This document shows positions 33,931 to 42,136 of a stretch of 42,136 bases of DNA, piece after piece (within the stretch, counting starts at the first letter, position 1; the number at the start of each line of letters is the position of its first letter). This DNA comes from Neoconidiobolus thromboides FSU 785 (lineage: Eukaryota > Entomophthoromycota > Entomophthoromycetes > Entomophthorales > Neoconidiobolaceae). The notes below the pieces were generated by a model. That model made no database searches and was not told where the DNA came from. It was given only the letters and a program-made list of their open reading frames with translations. Where the stretch lies: positions 1-42,136 of the forward strand of contig MU626427.1 in NCBI GenBank assembly GCA_025603075.1, read 5' to 3'. The translations under genes and the position numbers were made by a program.

Positions 33931-35205
33931 CTGCCTATTATATAATAGCTTATGCAAGTTTTGTAATTATATTTTGTACTATTTTTATACCCTTATTAAC
34001 TATATATTTGTATCAAATTCAAATAAATATCCTTATTTTACATAGGAGATGAGTAATTTAATTCCACTTATGGTTTTAAGTAAAATTCTGAATTCACAGA
34101 CTCTATTACAAGATATATCATTAAATGTAATTATGTCGGTATAGCTGTATGCAAGTTATTGCTTTGAAAAAGCTTTTAGAAATTAATAATGTCTTATCAT
34201 AACTATTCTAAAAAAAGAAGAGTTAAAAAGTATTAAGGTAGTAAAAATAGGAGCTTTATTATCAAATATAGGAAAAAGAATTATATAGTAATAAAAAAGA
34301 TACATACTTTATTTTATTTTTGAAAAAACAAGTAGCACTGAATAAAGTTATTCAAAGCATTGAGCCTAATATAGGTTCCATTAAAATACGTAGCAATATA
34401 TTTAAAAACGATTTTTACTATAAATATAAATATTAAGATTTGATTAATTACAAAACTAGAACAATTGAAATGTGTAAAAAAAAGAGTATTCTAATATCAA
34501 ACTCGTATTAAGATTTATTAAACTTATCAATCATTTGTAAATAAATATAACAACCCAATGCTTGGCAAAAAGATTGTCAATTCTCAGAAAATCAATACTA
34601 ATTTGTTCTATATTTAATGAAAAAGTTATAGTTGGATTAGTTTAAAAGCTCGGTTCAAATTTTGTACATTTTAATTTTTAATGGAAATTACAAATTAAAC
34701 ACCAAGCCCCTATAAAAATATTGTCCTTGCTTTTGCTTAGTTTAAAATTACTGATATTGTAACAATTTTAATCTAGTATTTGACTAGTACTTTTCAAAAT
34801 TTTATGCTATATAAGATAAAAAAATAATCGATTTTTTTAAAAATTTTACCAGACTTTTAAGCTTTATTTATTTCATAAAGTAATACTGTTAAGTTAATTT
34901 CTCTATTTTATTATTAACTAACTTTAGAAATACTGAAATCCTTTTAGTTTTGAGCATCATCATCAATATTTTATATTTTATTTTTATTAATCAGAATGGT
35001 ATAAAATCATTTTCTATCTTATAAATTAAATTGTATTATTTTATTTCAAATAACACTGATATAATTTAAACATCACTTTATTTTTACGTTGATACATTAA
35101 TGTTTGATTTATACAGATTAACAAATTACCAATGTACTAATAACACATAACTTCCGCTATTTGGAGCATTTAGTATTTTACATAAAATATATTTAAATAA
35201 CATTT

Positions 35206-35302
35206 GGGGATGTGTTTTTTGTTTAAGAACTTTACTAACAATCTTTCGGTTCAAATAGCGCTTAAAAAATGGAGAAAGTAATGAAACCAAAAAACCATCC
35301 CT
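35206..35302 (+). mobile_element. Miniature inverted-repeat element, target duplication ATTT
   Basis: 97-bp plus-oriented copy with ATTT on both sides (35202-35205, 35303-35306). Confidence 0.82.
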
Positions 35303-35379
35303 ATTTGTAAAACTAATTTACTACATGTTTTTAAAATTTGAACCGAGTAAAGCTTTAAGGGGCAAGCTAAGTCAACACT

Positions 35380-35940
35380 TTATTTAAAAAAACCAAGTAT
35401 AGTTTTTTAAAATAACTATATGCACCCAAAATATATTGGTATTGATTAAAAAATGACAGGGAATCCTTTTTAAAGAGCTTCCATACCTCCAGCTTTATCC
35501 CAAACCCTTTCATAAACGTATACCAAGTATCAGGCGTTAAACCGGGGGAGAGTGAATCCTTTTATTGATTCCGATCTGAAATATAGTAACAAACATTCTA
35601 TTTACACTTTATCTCTTATGTTTTCTTTTGAACTTTCATTGTATTAAATGATCTAACTTTATATGAGTGGGTAATTAAAAAATATTTATTTAACAAAAAA
35701 TCAGCAGTTTCTCATGCTTCCCTTTATCATAAGCTTTCATTTCATCGTTAAGATGTGTTTACCCCGTATGAATTAAGTTAAATTAATCTTGAGTAGTCAA
35801 ACCATTGGTCCTACAGCTTCTTACTCCCATTATCACTCTTAGATAGCGCTTTATGAAATGAAACCCAGATTTATGGAATTTAATCTATTTGGATCTGAAA
35901 CTGGCCGGTTAGAATTAGAGTAGTTTCTCCAATTCATATA
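35380..35940 (-). pseudogene. Unidentified relic, possibly gag-like
   Basis: On the minus strand broken frames read WVSFHKALSKSDNGSKKL, then DQWFDYSRLI, and further on SLSPGLTPDTWYTFMKGF and IKLEVWKLFKKDSLSFFN. G+C is above the background. Several stops and frame changes interrupt it. Trp-rich helical segments suit a gag-like polypeptide, and the TWY stretch resembles the 28.3-kb relic. The family is not certain. Confidence 0.35.
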
Positions 35941-36290
35941 TTTCTCCCCTTTACCTCTCTAATCTCCCTTGCTGCTTATTATTCTATTACCAGTCAATTT
36001 AAAATTTATATATCCTTTACTTTGAGTAACAAGCCATTTGAGGGAGTTTTAAGATTTTAAAAAATAGTTGCTAATTTTGAATGGATTTAAAACTAACTAG
36101 TGAGATTATTTTTTTGATCAATGAATTGTAAAATTGGCTTTAGAATTATGTTATTATTTGTAGAAGCTAAAATACCATATTAAGAAATGTAAAAATGATA
36201 CTTGAAGTGGTCATAAATGAAAATGTATCATTATATATTAAAAATAACAAAATTTGTAATAGTGAGACCATAAAAAAAGAGTACAAAAAC

Positions 36291-36335
36291 ATGGATACCT
36301 TTCTATCTGAAATCATAATAGAATCAAAGTATTAA
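36291..36335 (+). other. 14-codon upstream frame of the CsbD-like gene
   Basis: ATG at 36291 opens 14 codons and stops at 36333-36335, two bases before the main ATG at 36338. Such a tight layout could allow reinitiation control. Whether it lies in the transcript depends on the start site; only a weak TATA-like CATAAAAAAAG at about 36269 is seen. Confidence 0.4.
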
Positions 36336-36337
36336 AG

Positions 36338-36604
36338 ATGTCATCTCAGCCATCAAAAATGGACGGAAATATGAATTTCACTATCGCATACGTTAAAGAA
36401 AATGTAGACTCTGCTGCTAATCACCCTGTTCAAGCAAAGGGCACTGCTCAAAAAGTTGAAGGCAATGGTGAATATCAAGCTGCTAAATCAAAGGGTTGTG
36501 CTAAAGGCGCCAAAGATGGTGTTACTGGGAGTATTAAATACATTGTTGATTTCTTCAATAGTAATCGTCAAACTCAAGCTGAAGGTAAAGCTTTGGAGTT
36601 ATAA
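36338..36604 (+). CDS. CsbD/Hmp1-like small stress protein, apparently truncated
   Basis: 88 residues. The pattern PSK.DGN at the start, GEYQAAKSKG in the middle, KDGVTGSIK and QAEGKA at the end matches the small fungal CsbD-like family (Hmp1-type, described as binding mismatched or cruciform DNA). The family's usual repeats end in a Lys-rich stretch. Here the frame stops with TAA after EGKALEL, yet the same frame continues GDVKRKANA, as the family would. So the stop most likely replaces a Lys codon (AAA to TAA) and removes the end of the last repeat. Some conserved Gly positions near the N-terminus are also changed (NFTIAYVKENV). Probably decaying or shortened; sequencing error is possible. 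Confidence 0.65.
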   Translation: MSSQPSKMDGNMNFTIAYVKENVDSAANHPVQAKGTAQKVEGNGEYQAAKSKGCAKGAKDGVTGSIKYIVDFFNSNRQTQAEGKALEL

Positions 36605-36795
36605 GGTGATGTCAAGAGAAAAGCTAATGCTTGGATATTTACTATTCGAATAAATCTATACTTTATAGAAAAGATTCAAAATTTTTAATATTGTAGCAAA
36701 ATTTGCAATAATTTAACTAATACAAAGATAATTCATTACAAATACCAACATAAAAAACTCAAAAAAGCAATATTAATTTTTAATAGTTATACCAT

Positions 36796-39006
36796 TTAAT
36801 AGTTTTTACTACGACATTTATGACGAATACTGGTAGAAGTAACACTAGTAACTGGGATAAGGGTATATGTACCAGTTTGTACTGATGAGCCACTGGTAAC
36901 TGGTAGAAGAGTGTAAGTATCACTAGGAACGCTATAACTTGTAGATGTGGATAATTGAGTATCAGTTACTGGGTAAGATCCGGTTTGAGTGTATGAGTTA
37001 GTGGAAGAATTGGCTAAACTAGAAGATGTAGTAGAAGGTGTAGTATATGATTGGGTATAAGTAGTAGAGTTAGGTTCAGTTACTGAATAAGTTCCAGTCT
37101 CAATAGTGGTGTTATAAGTACCTGAAGAAGTAGATTTAGTGCTAGTAGAGCAAGAAGTAGATGTTGAGCTGATAGGAGTGGTTACTAAATAAGTTGAGGT
37201 TTTAGAAGTAGTGGAACAAGGGATGGTAGATGTACCAGTGTATGATTCGGTACCAGAGGTAGATGTGATTGTAGATGTTTCAGATCCAAATGTAGTAGTG
37301 GTGCTCGAAGTTTCAGATCCGGAAGTGGAAGTTTCTGATTGAGTAGAAGTTATGGCTGAAGTAGTAGAAGTTTCCTCTTCTTTCTTAACAATTTTAATTC
37401 TACCGTCAGTATAAGGAGATACAGGGGTGTACTTTTTAATATAATCACTAACAATAACATCAATAGCATCAAGAGGAGCAAAATCAGTGACAGGTGGAGC
37501 AATAAAGTTATCACCACCAGTAGCAACAAAATCTAAAGTTGTACAGGTATATACTTTTTCTAAGTCTAATTTAACATAGGTTGCTGTCTTTGTTTTACGA
37601 TTCAATATATCAACAGAAACTAAGCGAGATTGTTCTGGTGCAGTTGGATCATAGGTAAATCTCATACCACCAATTTGAATAAATGAACTTACAGGACGAT
37701 TGTTTACTTTGTTTACCTTAGATACAATAGCTTCTAGCATATCCCATAATTGTTGACCTGTTAATTTTATATCAACAATAGCATTACCAAATGGAAATAC
37801 AGTTAAAACATCGGATACTTTAATATCACCTTTAGTAATACCAGCACGAATAACACCAGCATTAAGAAAGGATACATCTGAGTTTGGTCTTTTTTCTAAA
37901 ATAATATCGGAAACAAAAGAACCAAGAGAACATTCTTTTGTTTGGCAACTAGCTTGCTCAAAATCATCGGCTGCGATACCAAGCACTGTTTTACCAAAAG
38001 CATCAAATGGTTCTCTCCATTCTTGAGCTTGTTTATTAGCTTCTTCATTTAATGGGACCAATGAGTTTAATTCAATTGGGAAGCCATCGATTTTGCTTAA
38101 GTAACCATCTTCATTAAACTTAATATCAACATGTCCTAAGAATCGACTCCAGCAGTAAGCTTGAACAATATAAGTATCTTTTCCATCTAAATTCTTAACG
38201 GAAGTTGGATATAGACCCATTGAATTTGGAGCATTTGTTACATTATTTAATGGAGAAGCAAGATAAGAATGAGAATGACCACCAACAATGAGTGATAAGC
38301 CTTTAGTTTTTGATGCTAATTCTTGATCTTCTTTATAACCATTATGAGAGACAGCAATCACTCTTTTATAACCCATTTTTTTAACTTCATCAATAGTTTC
38401 TTGTAAAGTAATAATAGGATCAGATACTTTGAGTAATTTTCCAATACTAGAGATAGATGGAGCAGTATAAGTGATATAGCCAACAACAGCTAGATTGTAT
38501 TTTGGGAACAATTGATATTTTTTAATTAAGCTTGAAAGTTGAGGATGTTGAGAGGCATCAATATTGGAGGATACTAATGGGAATGTAAAATTTTGAGCTA
38601 CTCTAGCTAAATTATCTGGTCCATTATCAAACTCGTGGTTACCAATAGTCATAACATCATATTTTAAATAGTTCATAGCCCTTGCTGTAATATCTCCTTT
38701 ATAATAAGTATAGTACATAGTACCTTGGAATTCATCCCCACCATCTAATAATAAATTGTTAGGGTGTTTTTCACGTAATTGATCAATGGCTGTTTTTAAT
38801 CTTGCTAAACCACCATAACATTGTTTGTTTTCAATCTGCGCCTTAGTACAATCCGTTCCATACTTATTACTTTGGTCGTATCTTGAATGGACATCATTTG
38901 TATGTAGAATAGTCAAATCATAGTCTGAGTCTTCCCTTCTTATTATACTACCCTCAGTGCAAAAGGTTAAGAGCAGTAAAACCAAATTACTACTTTTGAA
39001 CAACAT
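36796..39006 (-). CDS. Secreted 5'-nucleotidase (metallophosphatase) with Ser/Thr-rich tail
   Basis: 736 residues. A signal peptide covers about residues 1-20. The metallophosphatase domain has LHTNDVHSRYD (D38, H40), LLDGGDEFQG (D91), GNHEFDNG (N123, H124, D127), VSHNGYKED (H221) and VGGHSHSYL (H244, H246). The 5'-nucleotidase C-terminal domain carries NAGVIRAG (N382, R387), FPFGN (F405) and LDFVATGGDNF (F493, D499), which place the nucleoside and phosphate in this family, and the Cys pair C354/C359. It should release phosphate from nucleoside monophosphates outside the cell. From about 545 to 725 the chain is almost all Ser and Thr, with a repeated GTYTL(L/I)PVTS unit, typical of glycosylated wall proteins. 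It ends in basic RHKCRSKNY with no hydrophobic GPI signal, so release or wall retention is more likely than a GPI anchor. Confidence 0.93.
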   Translation of the reverse strand: MLFKSSNLVLLLLTFCTEGSIIRREDSDYDLTILHTNDVHSRYDQSNKYGTDCTKAQIENKQCYGGLARLKTAIDQLREKHPNNLLLDGGDEFQGTMYYTYYKGDITARAMNYLKYDVMTIGNHEFDNGPDNLARVAQNFTFPLVSSNIDASQHPQLSSLIKKYQLFPKYNLAVVGYITYTAPSISSIGKLLKVSDPIITLQETIDEVKKMGYKRVIAVSHNGYKEDQELASKTKGLSLIVGGHSHSYLASPLNNVTNAPNSMGLYPTSVKNLDGKDTYIVQAYCWSRFLGHVDIKFNEDGYLSKIDGFPIELNSLVPLNEEANKQAQEWREPFDAFGKTVLGIAADDFEQASCQTKECSLGSFVSDIILEKRPNSDVSFLNAGVIRAGITKGDIKVSDVLTVFPFGNAIVDIKLTGQQLWDMLEAIVSKVNKVNNRPVSSFIQIGGMRFTYDPTAPEQSRLVSVDILNRKTKTATYVKLDLEKVYTCTTLDFVATGGDNFIAPPVTDFAPLDAIDVIVSDYIKKYTPVSPYTDGRIKIVKKEEETSTTSAITSTQSETSTSGSETSSTTTTFGSETSTITSTSGTESYTGTSTIPCSTTSKTSTYLVTTPISSTSTSCSTSTKSTSSGTYNTTIETGTYSVTEPNSTTYTQSYTTPSTTSSSLANSSTNSYTQTGSYPVTDTQLSTSTSYSVPSDTYTLLPVTSGSSVQTGTYTLIPVTSVTSTSIRHKCRSKNY

Positions 39007-39080
39007 CTATATATTTTAATAATTAATTAAAATCACGCTTTTCTTTATCAGAAGTTAAAGAAATGACAGCCTCTGCTATT

Positions 39081-39089
39081 CTATTTATA
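39081..39089 (-). promoter_or_regulatory. TATA box of the 5'-nucleotidase gene
   Basis: TATAAATAG on the minus strand about 75 bp before the ATG at 39006. Confidence 0.65.
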
Positions 39090-39280
39090 CCATTTTTGTT
39101 CTCTAATTCTATTATTTAAAGTTACCAGCCTCGAATTAAGCTATAAATTTCTAATTGTAGTATTAATTTTCTGATATATTAAATTTAATTTGAAATCTAA
39201 ATTTAGATGTTTGATATTTCTTTATTGGATTACATATCTAATAGATCAAGTAATACTAAAAATTATTTGAAGTGCTTTGT

Positions 39281-39320
39281 TTTTATATTTTATATTTTAT
39301 ATTTTATATTTTATATTTTA
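39281..39320. repeat. 7-bp tandem repeat
   Basis: The unit ATATTTT is repeated about five times without change. Confidence 0.8.
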
Positions 39321-39701
39321 TCTACTAGATAATATACGTAGTAATATGATAAACAGTTTTATTTTGACAAACTTATGATTTCTTTATTAAAAATAAAGAT
39401 TATTTTATAATTCTATGTTAAAGATTACTTTATTATTTTGTAATTAGGTTTATTATTTATTTGTATAAATTAATTTCAAATAGAGTACTTTTATCAATAC
39501 GGCAGTATTGGTGGTAACATCACCCACAAAAACATGCATAAATAATTAAATCTTTTCTATAACTTTGTTTAATTGGTTTACTTTGGATTACTCGAATATT
39601 AATTTTATTATAAAATTTCTCCACTTATAAATATTACTACTAAAAGTTATTTTATGAATGTATAAATTAAAAAGTTTTTTAAAGTTCGGAGTTAAAATAT
39701 T

Positions 39702-39795
39702 GGGGGTGTTTTTTTGGTTTCACCACTTTTTTCATTTTTAAGCATTATTTGAGCGGAAAGATTGTCAGCAAAATTCTTTAAAAAAATATATCCTC
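39702..39795 (-). mobile_element. Miniature inverted-repeat element, target near ATAT
   Basis: 94-bp minus-oriented copy. ATAT follows the right end; at the left one extra T separates ATAT from the GGGGG end. Confidence 0.72.
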
Positions 39796-40125
39796 ATATA
39801 TTAATTCAAATTTGAATAATTTCCATCTTGTACAATGATTATATTGTTTATATCATGATAGATAGAAGTATGAATTTTAGGAAGTAATCAATTATTATTT
39901 CATATTTTGAAAGACTGTTAGCTCGAATATTTTATTAATAAAAGAAACTAATCAATTAATTAAACTAGGAGAGAGATAGTTCATAAAAGTAGCATGTTGT
40001 TTCTTTTCTTATTTCTAATCAGTTTTATTTTCATGTTAAAGTTAGTCATCCAGGTGATTCCACACTCAAAAATAATGAAAGTGCAAAAGTACTTAAAGCT
40101 TTGGTTTTAAAGGATAACTTTATAT

Positions 40126-40219
40126 AGGGATGTATTTTTTTAAGAATTTTACTAACAATCTTTCTGTTCAAATAGCGCTTAAAAGTAAAAAAAAGTGATG
40201 AAACCAAAAAAACATCCCC
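40126..40219 (+). mobile_element. Miniature inverted-repeat element, target duplication ATAT
   Basis: 94-bp plus-oriented copy with ATAT on both sides. Confidence 0.8.
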
Positions 40220-40265
40220 ATATATATTCTACGAATGTGATATAAGATTGTTAGGTATAATGCTG

Positions 40266-40354
40266 ATAAGCTTCTTAATTAAGACTGATTTTTATAATAG
40301 ATTTAATAAGCTTCTTAATTAAAACTGATTTTTATAATAGATTTAATAAGCTTA
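40266..40354. repeat. 40-bp tandem duplication
   Basis: Two full 40-bp units starting ATAAGCTTCTTAATTAA, differing at one base, followed by the first 9 bases of a third. Confidence 0.85.
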
Positions 40355-40632
40355 TAAGGGCTCATTGCTATTGGATGAAAATGCTATCCTTATAGTAAAT
40401 TGAGTATAAGCTAAATAAAGCGCCTATGCTCTATACTTTCTTCTAAATTATTATAGAATTGGCAATTTCGAGATACTTCAGCTAAGTATTTATTTATATT
40501 TCTCTTAAGAATTAAAATGAACATTATCAATTATAAATAAGTAAAAAAATAAAGTTCAATATTAAAACCAGTAAACCAACTACGTAACACAAATAATAAT
40601 ACACAATTTTTGATAAACTAATTTTCTAATAC

Positions 40633-40677
40633 GGGGATGTTCAAATTAGTTTCATTTTTTTATCCAATTTTTAGATA
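40633..40677 (-). mobile_element. Fragment of miniature element
   Basis: The end GGGGATGTT and the block TTAGTTTCATT...ATCCAATTTTTAGA match the minus-oriented family start; the far half is gone. Confidence 0.45.
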
Positions 40678-41148
40678 TTTTATATTTCATGTTTTAAAAC
40701 TTTGCTTAACATTTTATAAAATAAATTCCTTATTAAAAAGCAAAAATATTCAACACAGTTTTAAATTATTTTATTATGTGAAATCTGGTACTCAGTAATT
40801 GAAGTCAAAAACAGTTATTGGCTGGTTGACTACACTATAAATTGAAAGGCCTTAGCTTATGTGACTAAGATAGACTTGAATTATGAAGAGCAGCATGTAA
40901 TAGGCTAGGGACTATGTAAGACAAATAGAATAGACAATACTAATGCAAAATCTATATAAATTATTACTAAGAAAACTTAGTGGCTTTATTAAATGTACGA
41001 GATATCAGGGAATAATCCAGTTAAAAAGCCTCAAGTTATTGTGTTCTAAAATCTCTTTTATATTCCAACAAGTATAGATATCAAAACAGGAGGATAATAT
41101 TCTTTGGAATTAAGTTAGAAATTCTTGCAGCAAACCAAAATAAGAGAC

Positions 41149-41246
41149 GGGGATGTATTTTTGTGTCTAACAATTTTATTAACAATTTTTCCACTTAAAC
41201 AGCGTTTAAAAGGTGGAAAGAGTAATGAAGCCAAAAAAACATCCCC
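41149..41246 (+). mobile_element. Miniature inverted-repeat element, target duplication AGAC
   Basis: 98-bp plus-oriented copy, GGGGATGTATTTTT...ACATCCCC, flanked by AGAC on both sides (41145-41148, 41247-41250). This is the clearest non-palindromic 4-bp duplication. Confidence 0.85.
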
Positions 41247-42136
41247 AGACTTTGAGTCAATTGTGCTTGAATTTGAGAACACAGTGACTTAAGGGATTAT
41301 GTTATAATCAATCATAGAGCTGACAAAGCGATATTTTGCATTGGGTTATACTTTATTAAACATTTATCATTTAAACCAGATACATATTATTTGAATACTC
41401 TTAAAACTTCTGATATAAGCATAATTGCTCCTTTGAATGTATATTGATCAATATTTGTTAAACTTGGAAAATTAACATTTTTATTTAAAGAGAGTTTATA
41501 AACAATCTAGAATTCTGTTACTGTTACTAAAAATGCTACTAATTTTACCAAAATTTTAAATTCTTTTAAATTTTAAATAAATAAAAAATTGAAACAAAAA
41601 GATCATATAAAAAAAATATAATTTTATTTTTTAATTATTTTTTATATAATATTTTTAATATAACAAAAGTTAAATAGTTCAATTCTTTTTAAAAGAATTT
41701 AAAATTTAAAAATAAACAGAATAAATATATCACATAATAACTAAAATAATTTTGTGTAAATTTCTAAATTTAAAAAAATAGTAGACAAATTGTAAAAATA
41801 AAAATCTAATTATGATCTTTTTATAACTTTTATCTTAAACAATCGACTATATGGGCCTGTCTTAATTGGTTTCAGAATTTACTTAGAAATTAATCCAAAT
41901 TTAAAAATTTTAAATTTGTGTCAATATGACGGTTAAGTCTAAAAAGCCTAAAATTAAATCTCTCTACTTAAAACATTTTAATAGTTTCCTTTTCTTAAAT
42001 AGCCAATTTTCCTAACTATATGTTTTATGTTAGTTCTGTTGGATATTTAACAGATATATAATATATAACTATATGATTATATAATTATATAAATACAGTT
42101 ATTTGACTTTATTTTTTGTTGAAATAAAAATAAAAT

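Larger units (their letters stand above)
33342..36290. other. Spacer with retroelement-like relics
   Basis: No intact gene. It holds a purine-rich gag-like relic (33556-33930), a miniature element (35206-35302) and a minus-strand relic (35380-35940); the remainder is plain A+T-rich DNA. Confidence 0.5.
39090..42136. other. Gene-free right end
   Basis: No gene recognised on either strand. It holds three near-complete miniature elements (39702, 40126, 41149), one fragment (40633), a 7-bp tandem repeat and a 40-bp tandem repeat. The last 600 bp show nothing but A+T-rich DNA. Confidence 0.55.

Noticed and set aside
36456-36653. Second frame of 65 codons overlapping the CsbD-like gene
   Set aside because: Shifted-frame shadow of the gene, without family motifs.
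12184-41248. First reading of the miniature elements as TA-duplicating (mariner/pogo) MITEs
   Set aside because: TA holds only where the target is ATAT or GTAT. Copies at 20399, 35206 and 41149 have ATTT or AGAC on both sides, so the duplication is 4 bp.

Overview
The window looks like nuclear DNA of an early-diverging filamentous fungus. It is strongly A+T-rich. Introns are short (50 and 52 nt, GT...AG), and genes have plain TATA boxes about 40-80 bp upstream of the start codon. The host genes are fungal: two tandem proteins of the fungal-specific transcription factor (middle homology region) family, a small CsbD/Hmp1-like stress protein, and a secreted 5'-nucleotidase with a Ser/Thr-rich tail. 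A Conidiobolus-like (Entomophthoromycotina) source is my inference from this style, not something the sequence proves.

Layout. 1-4031 (minus strand) holds two tandem paralogues of a transcription-factor-like protein, each made of a small basic first exon and a long second exon. The first is cut by the window edge. Neither has a Zn2Cys6 cluster in its visible model. From 6.2 to 33.3 kb lies a gene-poor stretch that contains six single-exon paralogues (starts at 6233, 10398, 14752 minus, 19868 minus, 24620 and 32688). Each encodes a CENP-B/pogo-type paired helix-turn-helix DNA-binding module with no DDE transposase domain, and most end in a short conserved SNVP[EQD] motif followed by an aromatic, Asn/Ser-rich tail. 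From 36.3 to 39.0 kb come the CsbD-like gene, which ends early at an apparent nonsense codon, and the 5'-nucleotidase.

The spaces between genes carry a family of about 92-100 bp miniature inverted-repeat elements (17 near-complete copies plus fragments, from about 8.2 to 41.2 kb). Their ends read GGGGATGTGTTTTT...AAAACATCCCC, and they are flanked by 4-bp target duplications (ATAT, GTAT, ATTT, AGAC). There are also decayed coding relics, including Ty3-type gag-like remains near 33.6 kb and perhaps near 28.3 and 35.6 kb, and an unidentified relic near 11.9 kb. I see no rRNA, no convincing tRNA and no CRISPR.

How the parts may work together: the six helix-turn-helix paralogues are intact, each has its own core promoter, and they share a domain plan, so they look like a lineage-specific family of regulators or chromatin proteins derived from transposase DNA-binding domains. 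Whether they bind the small inverted-repeat elements that surround them is an open and testable idea.
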